Below are positions 6,333 through 13,048 of a DNA stretch of 30,538 bases, piece by piece. The notes under the pieces were generated by a model. The model worked only from the letters and a program-made list of their open reading frames with translations. It was not told the DNA's origin and did not search any database. This DNA comes from a virus. Made by a program: the position numbers and the translations under genes. How positions within the stretch are numbered: position 1 is the stretch's first letter; each line of letters begins with the position of its first letter. The stretch covers positions 1 to 30,538 of the IMG/VR virus record IMGVR_UViG_3300009553_000058. One strand, written 5' to 3'.

Positions 6333-6533
6333 ATGGCACAGACAGCGATCACTAAAATCTGCGCGCACTGTCTCTACTCTATACCGAACGACAAGACTTC
6401 AGTCGTCTGCCGAAGATATCCCCCTAGCATAACGAAGGTAGAGAACCTACAGATCACATGCTTCTTTCCTATCTTGGCCCCAAATCACTGGTGTGGAGAA
6501 TGGAAAGCTCGTCCCCGTGAAACCAAACAGTGA
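6333..6533 (+). CDS. Small zinc-ribbon-like protein, 66 aa
   Basis: AAGGAGG lies 5 bases before the ATG at 6333, a strong ribosome-binding site. Cysteines C10, C13, C26 and C54 (with C43 spare) are arranged as CxxC...C...HWCGEW, a pattern of tiny phage zinc-binding proteins. The domain fills the whole protein. It is separated from upstream genes by the strong hairpin and from downstream ones by the 30-bp near-palindrome. Target (protein or nucleic acid) unknown. Confidence 0.7.
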   Translation: MAQTAITKICAHCLYSIPNDKTSVVCRRYPPSITKVENLQITCFFPILAPNHWCGEWKARPRETKQ

Positions 6534-6537
6534 AACA

Positions 6538-6567
6538 TATGGCTAGGCAAATCATTTGCCAACCATA
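6538..6567. repeat. 30-bp near-palindromic element, copy 1
   Basis: The left part TATGGCTAGGCAAAT (6538-6552) is the near-exact inverse of the right part ATTTGCCAACCATA (6554-6567), with one central base and a small asymmetry. The site starts 4 bases after a stop codon and ends 21 bases before the ATG at 6589. A second copy at 26840-26869 differs at one base only, in the same + strand orientation. It may be a DNA operator, a phage-specific promoter or an RNA hairpin. Confidence 0.8.
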
Positions 6568-6588
6568 CCATCAACTGGGAGTTCTGCC

Positions 6589-6912
6589 ATGACACTCATC
6601 GACCAAGAGAAGATCGCCAACGCTATCCTCGATATCAAGTATAACGTACCTAAGACGCCCATGCTCACAGCCGAGGTCCAGCCCTTTGTGGCCCTGTCCG
6701 AGAAACTGGCCGACTCGATCGTGGAGGTGTACCAACAGCAACTGACCGAGATACAGAATAAACTCGAGAAGGCCAAGATCGTAGCAAACGACATCCGAAA
6801 TCTGGCCAAGGATCGAGCTGCCGACATTCAAGACTTTCGCAACCGTGTGGCGGCCTTCAGCAATTCCCTGATCGAGGCCCACGATGAGTTTAACAAGGGA
6901 GACGAGAAATGA
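6589..6912 (+). CDS. Coiled-coil protein, 107 aa
   Basis: The start at 6589 follows GGAG with a spacer close to the local cassette (GGAGTTCTGCC); an in-frame upstream ATG at 6556 lies within the 30-bp element. The protein is almost entirely helical: residues 30-107 (VALSEKLADSIVEVYQQQLTEIQNKLEKAKIVANDIRNLAKDRAADIQDF...) show heptad spacing. No cysteines, no membrane segment. It overlaps the Acb2-like gene by ATGA and opens the counter-defence operon. Function unknown; a defence-related role is guilt by association only. Confidence 0.75.
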   Translation: MTLIDQEKIANAILDIKYNVPKTPMLTAEVQPFVALSEKLADSIVEVYQQQLTEIQNKLEKAKIVANDIRNLAKDRAADIQDFRNRVAAFSNSLIEAHDEFNKGDEK

Positions 6913-7130
6913 CACTCCACGAGTCAACCTTCGACTATCTGAGGCCAACCGACAACCAGGTGGCGAGTATGACTGCCGCCCGTCAGGCAGCAGCAGATTA
7001 CGCTCGCAAACTTGATGAACTGGTCCCGGACGGGCCGGACAAAACCTACCTCTTTCGGAAACTGCGGGAGGCAGCTATGTGGGTAAACGTAGCTATAACC
7101 CGTGGCCCTGATGGGAGCCCGCGCACTTGA
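6909..7130 (+). CDS. Acb2-like (Acb2/Tad1 hairpin) anti-CBASS protein, 73 aa
   Basis: The sequence follows the helical-hairpin pattern of Acb2, the phage sponge that binds cyclic oligonucleotides and blocks CBASS immunity. It has an aromatic start with proline and Gln (FDYLRPTDNQ, residues 8-17), M21 and R25 in a first helix (MTAARQAAADYARKLDELVPDGPD), then a second helix with the hallmark LREAAMWVNVAITR (residues 52-65). The length fits the single-domain family. Family members act as oligomers in the host cytoplasm. It overlaps both neighbours (ATGA and TTGA), so it should be made together with the ParB-methyltransferase, itself a possible anti-restriction protein. Ligand preference cannot be read from sequence. 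Confidence 0.75.
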   Translation: MTLHESTFDYLRPTDNQVASMTAARQAAADYARKLDELVPDGPDKTYLFRKLREAAMWVNVAITRGPDGSPRT

Positions 7131-8434
7131 CCTCCGGTACTTTCCATATCGTCGCGCTTGACTCAATAGTTGTCAAGCGCGACGAGCGCCAGCGGCGAGA
7201 ACTATCTGACATAGACGTTCTGGCTGACTCTATCCGCCGCCTCGGCCTGATCCACCCTATCGTGGTGACGCGGGGCGAACTCGAACTGGTCGCGGGCGAG
7301 CGGCGCCTTGCGGCGTGTACCAAGCTGGGCTGGACCAACATTCCTGTCCACTACACCGACGAGCTCGAGCCCTCGCGCCTTCGAGCTATAGAGCTCGAAG
7401 AGAACATCAAGCGCCAGGACATCACCTGGCAGGACCAGGCCACAGCCGTGCGCGAGTATCACAAGCTACGTCTGGCTGAGGATCCAAACTGGACCCAGTC
7501 CGACACGGCCGAGGCCATTGGCGTCACACGGCAGCACATCGGCAACTTTCTGCTCGTGGCCAACGAGATGCTCAGTGGGAACGCCAAGATAGGTGACCTG
7601 CCCAAACTCTCCACGGCCATAGGCATAGTCCGTCGCGGGATCGAGCGCAAAGACCTGCAGACCCTCGACAAACTGCACGAGTCCTTCTCTGGTGTGGCCC
7701 TCTCGCCCGACCGACCCGAGGACAACATTATCACCGGGGACTTCAGAACCTGGGTCGAGGGCGAAATCGTCCCCAGGTTCAACCTGATCCACTGTGACTT
7801 TCCCTACGGTATCGACGCAGATAACTTCCCACAAGGAGGAGCAGCTTCCCATGGCGGATATCTTGACACTAAAGAGACGTGGTCTCAACTTATTGGAGCG
7901 CTCGATGTTGCTACTAGGCGCATCACCGCCCCCTCGTGCCACCTCATGTTCTGGTTCGCAATGCGACGAGGAGACGAGCGACTCTACGAGCCCACAGCTA
8001 AAGCCCTTGAACGAATGGGCTGGGACATTAACCCCATGCCCCTCGTCTGGCTCAAAAGTGACGGAACTGGCATCATCCCAGACCCCGAGCGAGGCCCCCG
8101 TCAAATCTACGAGACCTGCTTTATTGCATCTCGGGGAGACCGCAAAATTGTTAGAGCTGTTGCAAACGCATATAGCGCTCCAACGGTTTCAGAGAGACAT
8201 ATGTCTGAAAAACCAGAGCCAATGCTACGGCACTTCTTCCGGATGCTCGTGGACGAGAATACAGTTATGCTCGACCCCACCTGTGGAAGTGGAAGTGCAC
8301 TGCGAGCGGCTGACTCCCTGGGTGCAAAATATGTGCTCGGTCTTGAGATCAATGAGGAGTTCGCCGGGCTAGCCCGCGACGCACTAAGTCGTGCACGAGC
8401 GCTGAAGCGCGCAGAAGAACGGGCAGTGAGTTAA
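7127..8434 (+). CDS. ParB-domain / DNA methyltransferase fusion, 435 aa
   Basis: Residues about 5-100 form a ParB/Srx-like N-terminal domain with the nucleotide-binding motif GERR (57-60). Residues about 115-150 hold a helix-turn-helix (TQSDTAEAIGVTRQHIGNFL). From about 200 a DNA amino-methyltransferase follows, with the catalytic DFPY (224-227, a variant of DPPY) and the AdoMet site DPTCGSG (383-389). The catalytic motif precedes the AdoMet motif, as in beta-class N6A/N4C enzymes. ParB-methylase fusions are known in phages and may protect their DNA from restriction. The start is TTG within a TTGA overlap with the Acb2-like stop; a later start is possible but would remove part of the ParB domain. 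Confidence 0.85.
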   Translation: MTSGTFHIVALDSIVVKRDERQRRELSDIDVLADSIRRLGLIHPIVVTRGELELVAGERRLAACTKLGWTNIPVHYTDELEPSRLRAIELEENIKRQDITWQDQATAVREYHKLRLAEDPNWTQSDTAEAIGVTRQHIGNFLLVANEMLSGNAKIGDLPKLSTAIGIVRRGIERKDLQTLDKLHESFSGVALSPDRPEDNIITGDFRTWVEGEIVPRFNLIHCDFPYGIDADNFPQGGAASHGGYLDTKETWSQLIGALDVATRRITAPSCHLMFWFAMRRGDERLYEPTAKALERMGWDINPMPLVWLKSDGTGIIPDPERGPRQIYETCFIASRGDRKIVRAVANAYSAPTVSERHMSEKPEPMLRHFFRMLVDENTVMLDPTCGSGSALRAADSLGAKYVLGLEINEEFAGLARDALSRARALKRAEERAVS

Positions 8435-8477
8435 AGAGCCATATGTTAGATTGGAATTTTTTCCAACTCTGGGAAGT

Positions 8478-8487
8478 GGAGTCTGCC
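8478..8487 (+). promoter_or_regulatory. Stereotyped ribosome-binding cassette GGAGTCTGCC
   Basis: It lies directly before the ATG at 8488 and supports a small gene there. Identical to the site at 4431. Confidence 0.55.
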
Positions 8488-8586
8488 ATGGAAACGTGCC
8501 CTGTCGACATTTGGTATCAAGCTTCGGTCATAATGAACGTGATCCAGTTAATCTTTGGGTCAATTCTCTTAGGACTGCTGCGATAA
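8488..8586 (+). CDS. Very small membrane protein, 32 aa
   Basis: The ATG at 8488 is preceded by the recurrent GGAGTCTGCC cassette, the main evidence that the gene is real. The protein has a short polar start (METCPVDIWYQ) and one hydrophobic helix (ASVIMNVIQLIFGSILLGLLR). Its TAA shares its last base with the ATG of the UDG-exonuclease gene (TAATG), implying coupled translation. An in-frame ATG at 8443 would give 47 aa but has no good ribosome-binding site and begins before a small hairpin (8451-8466). Role unknown. Confidence 0.55.
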   Translation: METCPVDIWYQASVIMNVIQLIFGSILLGLLR

Positions 8587-9611
8587 TGTCGTACAAAATT
8601 GCCCTCGTCGGAGAAGCCTGGGGCGAGCACGAAGAACGTGAGCGTGCGCCCTTTGTCGGCCCGGCGGGCTGGCAGTTAAACACTATGCTGCGCGAGGCCG
8701 GGATCGTGCGGGCAGAGTGTTTCCTGACTAACGTGTTCAACTTGCGTCCCCGGCCTACCAATAAGATCGAGAACTTATGTGCAACCCGCAAGGAGGTACG
8801 TCATGCGCTCCCGCCGCTATCATCTGGCAAGTACATCCGTGATGAATTTCTCCCTGAACTCGAAAGACTTTACGCAGAACTTGCTGCAGCTAATCCAAAT
8901 GTCATTGTCTGCCTCGGGGGAACTGCCTCCTGGGCAGTACTACGTGACGGTAGAATATCGAAACTTCGTGGGACAGTCACGAGTTCCCCCATTCTGGCAG
9001 GCAAAAAGTGCCTCCCAACCTTCCACCCCTCCTACATCCTCCAAGGAGGATACGAAGCCCGACACGTCACAGTCCTCGACCTCCAAAAAGCTCGACGAGA
9101 GTCAGAGTACCCCGAAATCCGTCGTCCTATCCGTACCGTCTACACCGAGCCTCTTATCGGCGATCTCGAGTGGTTCTACACCAACCACATAGAGCCATCC
9201 AAGAGGATGGCAGTGGACATCGAGACCCGGGACGAGCGCATCACTTGTATAGGGTTCGCCCCGGCCACGGATGTGGCCCTGGTAGTTCCCTTCGAGGACC
9301 TGCGCAAGACAGGCGGGAACTACTGGGGCTCCGTCGAAGCTGAACTTGCCGCGTGGGACTGGGTAAGGCGTACCTTGGGTTCTCCGGTGAACAAGGTGTT
9401 CCAGAATGGACTTTTTGATCTACATAGACTGTGGAGGACATACGGTATTCCAGTTAGAAACTGCGAGCACGACACTATGTTACTCAGTCATGCCCTCCAT
9501 CCAGAGTCTCCCAAGGGACTTGCCTTTCTGGGTTCTGTGTACACTGACGAGTCCGCCTGGAAACTCAACATCCGACTCAAGCACAAAGGAACCATAAAGA
9601 AGGAGGAGTAA
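8586..9611 (+). CDS. Uracil-DNA glycosylase fused to the first part of a DnaQ-type 3'-5' exonuclease, 341 aa
   Basis: Residues 1-185 match family 4/5-like uracil-DNA glycosylases: GEAWGEHE (9-16), PFVGPAGW (22-29), LTNVFNLRP and HPS (147-149). Residues about 205-330 begin the 3'-5' proofreading exonuclease of a family A polymerase: Exo I is D211/E213 in VDIETRD and Exo II is N274/D278 in QNGLFDL. Exo III is missing and appears instead at the start of the polymerase ORF at 10102. A UDG domain at the N-terminus of the polymerase is known from SPO1-like phages; here the protein ends after VYTDESAWKLNIRLKHKGTIKKEE. The start at 8586 is the first ATG before the UDG strand SYKIALVGE and overlaps the upstream stop. 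Confidence 0.85.
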   Translation: MSYKIALVGEAWGEHEERERAPFVGPAGWQLNTMLREAGIVRAECFLTNVFNLRPRPTNKIENLCATRKEVRHALPPLSSGKYIRDEFLPELERLYAELAAANPNVIVCLGGTASWAVLRDGRISKLRGTVTSSPILAGKKCLPTFHPSYILQGGYEARHVTVLDLQKARRESEYPEIRRPIRTVYTEPLIGDLEWFYTNHIEPSKRMAVDIETRDERITCIGFAPATDVALVVPFEDLRKTGGNYWGSVEAELAAWDWVRRTLGSPVNKVFQNGLFDLHRLWRTYGIPVRNCEHDTMLLSHALHPESPKGLAFLGSVYTDESAWKLNIRLKHKGTIKKEE

Positions 9612-9612
9612 C

Positions 9613-9768
9613 ATGATCCGGCCAGTTCCTAAGAAGAACTTCCCCTTGCGAGCCTTCCGCGACCTCCGAAACTTCGGTCGTCCCACACAGAAGGCTATCA
9701 ACCACATCCAGATGGCCCGGCGTAACAAGCGCATCAAGATAACCCTCGCCCCTATCAAGGGAGTCTGA
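9613..9768 (+). CDS. Basic small protein inside the divided polymerase locus, 51 aa
   Basis: The ATG at 9613 follows the upstream TAA by one base and has AGGAGGAG 4-11 bases before it. The protein is strongly basic ([24 protein letters not shown]... [18 protein letters not shown]), with lysine and arginine spread along its length, which suggests contact with nucleic acid. It ends one base before the next ATG. I recognise no family. Its location between the two halves of the polymerase makes an accessory role worth testing. Confidence 0.6.
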   Translation: MIRPVPKKNFPLRAFRDLRNFGRPTQKAINHIQMARRNKRIKITLAPIKGV

Positions 9769-9769
9769 C
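9760..9769 (+). promoter_or_regulatory. Stereotyped ribosome-binding cassette GGAGTCTGAC
   Basis: It lies directly before the ATG at 9770 and overlaps the end of the upstream gene. Fifth member of the set. Confidence 0.6.
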
Positions 9770-10105
9770 ATGCCTATCCCTGCCGCTATTCTTGCCCGGA
9801 TCATCAGCAGCCTGGGTGTGGCCGCGGCCGAGGGCGAGGAAGGCTCGGTCCTGTCCCGACTCGCCGCGCAAGCGGGCATCCACCTCGAGGGTGAGGACGA
9901 GAACGATCTCAAGATCACTATACCCGTGGACAGTACCGCCATCAACGAGATTGGCTACGATGGACAGGGCATAATCAGTGTGACCTTCCGTCGGGGCGGA
10001 TCACTCACCTACGAGTTCCCCGGCACGCCCGAGGAGTTCCTGGCGTTTGCCCTATCCCCCTCGAAGGGAACCTTCTTCAACGAGCACTTCAGAGACCGCG
10101 CATGA
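9770..10105 (+). CDS. KTSC-domain protein, 111 aa
   Basis: Residues about 52-110 ([56 protein letters not shown]) match the KTSC domain. That domain is named after the C-terminus of some lysyl-tRNA synthetases and is frequent as a stand-alone domain in phages; the S-x-I-x-x-I/V-G-Y-D start and [12 protein letters not shown] end are characteristic. The first 50 residues form a small helical, acidic region. Its stop overlaps the polymerase start (ATGA), so the two are probably translated together. The biochemical role of phage KTSC proteins is not established. Confidence 0.8.
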   Translation: MPIPAAILARIISSLGVAAAEGEEGSVLSRLAAQAGIHLEGEDENDLKITIPVDSTAINEIGYDGQGIISVTFRRGGSLTYEFPGTPEEFLAFALSPSKGTFFNEHFRDRA

Positions 10106-11601
10106 AGTCCACCCGCACGGACCTGCTCGAGCCCGGCTGGCCTAAGTCCGAGACCGAACGTCTCTGGATATACAACGGCCTGGACTGCTGTGTAACCCTC
10201 GAGGTTCTAGAAGCTTTGCTTCCCCAACTCGACAACCTGACCACGAGCACCTATACACTCTCGCGTAACCTTCAGGGGCCAGTCCTGGAAATGAACATGA
10301 GAGGAGTACTCATAGATGAACGCGCGCGCCAGCAAGCCATCGACAATTATCGAAGTGACAGCGACCGACTTGAACGGAACCTCTACCGTATTGTTCACGA
10401 GGGCGTTGGATATGTCAACTTCAGAGATTCGGGAAAGACTAAAGCCTGGCGATCCAACAGCCATGTCGCGGCTCTGCTCTATGATGTACTGCGTCTCCCA
10501 GAGGTCCGAAAGAGAAACGATCGAGGCGAAATGGCCCGCACCGTCAACAGAGATGCTCTTGAGCGCCTTCAGATACACTTCATTGGGCAGCCAATCATAT
10601 CCCATATCCTTACTCTTCGAGACTTTGGTAAGAAAATTGGAGTCCTTCAAACGAAGATTGATCGCGATGGCCGCTTGCGTACCTCATACAACATTGCAGG
10701 AACGACGACTGGTCGCTTCTCATCTAGCCTCAATGATTTCGGAAGTGGAGGAAATCTGCAAAACATCGAAGAGCGCCTTCGCAAAATTTTCATCGCTGAC
10801 CCAGGGATGAAGTTTGCCAACATCGACCTCGAGCAGGCCGACTCCCGCAACATAGGAGCACTGTGCTGGAATGTTTTTAGAGACCCGAAATATCTGGATG
10901 CTTGCGAGTCCGGTGACTTGCACACCACAGTCGCTCGAATGTCCCGACCTGAGATGCCCTGGAGTGGAGATACAAAGGCTGACCGTAGGCTGGCCGAACA
11001 ACCATACTACCGTCATTACGGGCTTCGGCATATGTGCAAAGTGCTTGGACACGGTACAAACTACATGGGTTCGCCGTTCGAGATGTCCAAGCACACCAAG
11101 ATCGACCAGTCGACGATCAAAGAGTTCCAAGCGCTCTACTTCCAGACGTTCCCGGCCATCCCGAGGCTCCACGGATGGATAGCCCAGCAACTGCTGGACA
11201 CCGGGAACCTCGTTACGCCCTTCGGCCGCAAGCGCTGGTTCTTCGGCAGGCGCGACGACAAGGATACTCTCAAGCAGGCCGTCGCGCACATGGGCCAGTC
11301 AATGACAGCCGACGAAATGAACTTTGCCATGTTGGCGCTATGGCGCCTCGACATAGTAAACATTATGTTACAAGGTCACGACTCAATACTAGTCCAATAT
11401 GCAGAGGATAAAGAAGATGAGATCATACCACGTGTACTCCAAGCCATGAGAGTCCCGCTCGAACTAGAAGGGGGCCGGCAGTTCACAGTTCCGCTAGATG
11501 TAAAGGTCGGGTGGAACTGGGGTCTAGCCAACGAAGAAAACGCCGACGGACTCTCGAAGTGGCCTGATGCTCGCACCGGCAGGACCAAGACGGCTGGGTA
11601 A
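10102..11601 (+). CDS. Family A DNA polymerase, polymerase part with Exo III motif, 499 aa
   Basis: The N-terminus carries the Exo III motif Y24xxxD28 ([12 protein letters not shown]), which belongs to the exonuclease domain begun in the ORF at 8586. The polymerase domain follows with motif [11 protein letters not shown] (D242), motif [16 protein letters not shown] (R309, K313, Y321) and motif C GHDSI (H426, D427). The residue aligned with E. coli Pol I F762 is His317, and motif C has Ser428 where HDE is usual; both are seen in some phage polymerase groups. The protein replicates phage DNA, presumably assembled with the UDG-exonuclease product. The start overlaps the KTSC stop, and the end overlaps the next gene by 35 bases. 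Confidence 0.85.
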   Translation: MKSTRTDLLEPGWPKSETERLWIYNGLDCCVTLEVLEALLPQLDNLTTSTYTLSRNLQGPVLEMNMRGVLIDERARQQAIDNYRSDSDRLERNLYRIVHEGVGYVNFRDSGKTKAWRSNSHVAALLYDVLRLPEVRKRNDRGEMARTVNRDALERLQIHFIGQPIISHILTLRDFGKKIGVLQTKIDRDGRLRTSYNIAGTTTGRFSSSLNDFGSGGNLQNIEERLRKIFIADPGMKFANIDLEQADSRNIGALCWNVFRDPKYLDACESGDLHTTVARMSRPEMPWSGDTKADRRLAEQPYYRHYGLRHMCKVLGHGTNYMGSPFEMSKHTKIDQSTIKEFQALYFQTFPAIPRLHGWIAQQLLDTGNLVTPFGRKRWFFGRRDDKDTLKQAVAHMGQSMTADEMNFAMLALWRLDIVNIMLQGHDSILVQYAEDKEDEIIPRVLQAMRVPLELEGGRQFTVPLDVKVGWNWGLANEENADGLSKWPDARTGRTKTAG

Positions 11602-12811
11602 CTGGGTAGACACCTACATGGAGTACACGGAAATCCTTCCGTCTCCTCCATTGTTCCGTAAGTGGGCTGCCATATCGGCCGTAGCTTCAGCGGTTGAACG
11701 TAAGATCTGGGTCCGGACCATGGGCTCCGACCTATACCCAGGCTTGTACATCATCTTAGTGGGTCCGCCCGGGGTCGGCAAGGGCCAGGCCATACACCCT
11801 GCGGAGTCTCTCCTCCGCGAAGTCCCAGACCTTCAGGTTGGCCCGTCGGACATGACCACAGCATCGCTGATCGACGCCCTGCACGCTGCGGTGCGCAGGT
11901 TCATTCTCCTGGGCAACCCGCCCTTCGTGGAGTTCAACTCCCTAACTGTCATCTCTCGTGAGCTAGGAGTACTCATTCCCTCCTGGGAAACCTCCCTCAT
12001 GAACAACCTAACGGATATCTACGATGGCTTCACAGTCGATCAGAAACGACGAGGTAAAGATCTCCACATCAAAATCAAGGCTCCACAAATTAACCTTCTG
12101 GGAGCGTGTACTCCTTCATACCTTAATGAAGTCCTTCCTGCGGGAGCATGGGATCAAGGTTTCATATCAAGAACTTTCCTCATATATTCCGGTGAGCGTG
12201 TCGTACGAGACCCATTCGCTGAGGATGCCCAGGCCGATCTCACAGAGCGCCTGCGTGGTGATCTCTTTCACGATCTCAAAACTATAGCCCAAGAGTATGG
12301 GCAGATGAAGTTCACTACGCCCGCCGCGGCCGCACTGAAGGCCTGGATCGCGAACAAGTGTGCTCCCGAACCCAGCCATCAGAAGCTCCAGTTCTACAAT
12401 GCGCGCCGGATCGCACACCTCCTGAAGCTGTGTATGATCTCTAGTATCTCCCAATCGGGCGAGAAGGTGATTGGCCTGGAGCACTACCGCGAGGCCATGA
12501 ACTGGCTCGTCGAGGCCGAGACGTACATGCCAGACATCTTCAAGTCAATGATCTCTGGCGGGGACTCGAATGCTATGGAGGAGGCCTGGAACTATACCTG
12601 GAACCTCTACTCCAAAGAGAACCGGCCCATCGCAGAGCACCGCATCATACACTTCCTACGCGAGCGCGTGCCCGCGCACTCTGTCATGCGAGTACTGGAG
12701 ATCATGATAAAGTCCCGGATGATCGAGGTCATCGTGGGCAGCGGAGGCTTCCAGGGCTACAAACCTACTTCAAGGGAGGATCGTCTGACAGGCGGGCCGA
12801 CTGCTCCCTAG
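11567..12811 (+). CDS. DUF3987-like P-loop ATPase (helicase/primase-associated), 414 aa
   Basis: Walker A is GPPGVGKG (66-73), preceded by [40 protein letters not shown] and LYPGLYIILV, the arrangement of DUF3987-type phage and plasmid ATPases found beside primases and polymerases. Later sections (LLGACTPSYLNEVLPAGAWDQGFISRTFLIY) match the ATPase core, and the C-terminus resembles a winged helix (RIIHFLRERVPAHSVMRVLEIMIKSRMIEVI). It probably acts as a replicative helicase or loader. The ATG at 11567 keeps the conserved WVDTY block; the next ATG (11618) would cut into it. The 3' end overlaps the convergent gene at 12765 by 47 bases. Confidence 0.7.
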   Translation: MLAPAGPRRLGNWVDTYMEYTEILPSPPLFRKWAAISAVASAVERKIWVRTMGSDLYPGLYIILVGPPGVGKGQAIHPAESLLREVPDLQVGPSDMTTASLIDALHAAVRRFILLGNPPFVEFNSLTVISRELGVLIPSWETSLMNNLTDIYDGFTVDQKRRGKDLHIKIKAPQINLLGACTPSYLNEVLPAGAWDQGFISRTFLIYSGERVVRDPFAEDAQADLTERLRGDLFHDLKTIAQEYGQMKFTTPAAAALKAWIANKCAPEPSHQKLQFYNARRIAHLLKLCMISSISQSGEKVIGLEHYREAMNWLVEAETYMPDIFKSMISGGDSNAMEEAWNYTWNLYSKENRPIAEHRIIHFLRERVPAHSVMRVLEIMIKSRMIEVIVGSGGFQGYKPTSREDRLTGGPTAP

Positions 12812-13040
12812 CAGTAGACTGCTTCAGTCCCTCGGCCAGGCCCTCAGCTCGACTGGCCTTGCCCGTCGCGAGTACGAGTGCGTCCTTCATACTGTTTGTA
12901 GCCTTCTCGATTGTAGCGATATCATTCCTAGCATCCTTGATCTGATCGTGGTTCTTGAAGGCCAGGAAGGCCGTGAACAGGTTCGCCAGCGCGATGACTG
13001 CCAAGATGATGTTGTTCACTATATTGGGATCGGTCAGCAT
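12765..13040 (-). CDS. Small membrane protein with coiled coil (holin or spanin candidate), 91 aa
   Basis: A hydrophobic helix near the N-terminus (NIILAVIALANLFTAFLAF) is followed by a charged coiled-coil region (KNHDQIKDARNDIATIEKATNSMKDALVLATGKASRAEGLAEGLKQ) and a polar tail. This is the shape of many phage holins, antiholins and inner-membrane spanins, and the gene is the last of the lysis cassette. The ATG at 13040 has AGGA 6-9 bases upstream. The 3' end lies antisense to the end of the DUF3987-like gene. A second similar candidate lies at 13686-13895, so which is the holin is open. Confidence 0.7.
   Translation of the reverse strand: MLTDPNIVNNIILAVIALANLFTAFLAFKNHDQIKDARNDIATIEKATNSMKDALVLATGKASRAEGLAEGLKQSTAREQSARLSDDPPLK
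12800..12815. other. Short hairpin in the convergent overlap
   Basis: ACTGCT and AGCAGT pair around CCCT at the end of the + strand gene. There is no T-tract on either strand, so it is at most a weak bidirectional terminator. Confidence 0.25.
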
Positions 13041-13048
13041 CTGTTATC

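Noticed and set aside
9612-10101. Intron or intein as the reason for the divided polymerase
   Set aside because: Both intervening genes have their own starts and stops, neither is a homing endonuclease, and no intein ends are seen; a gene split is the simpler reading.
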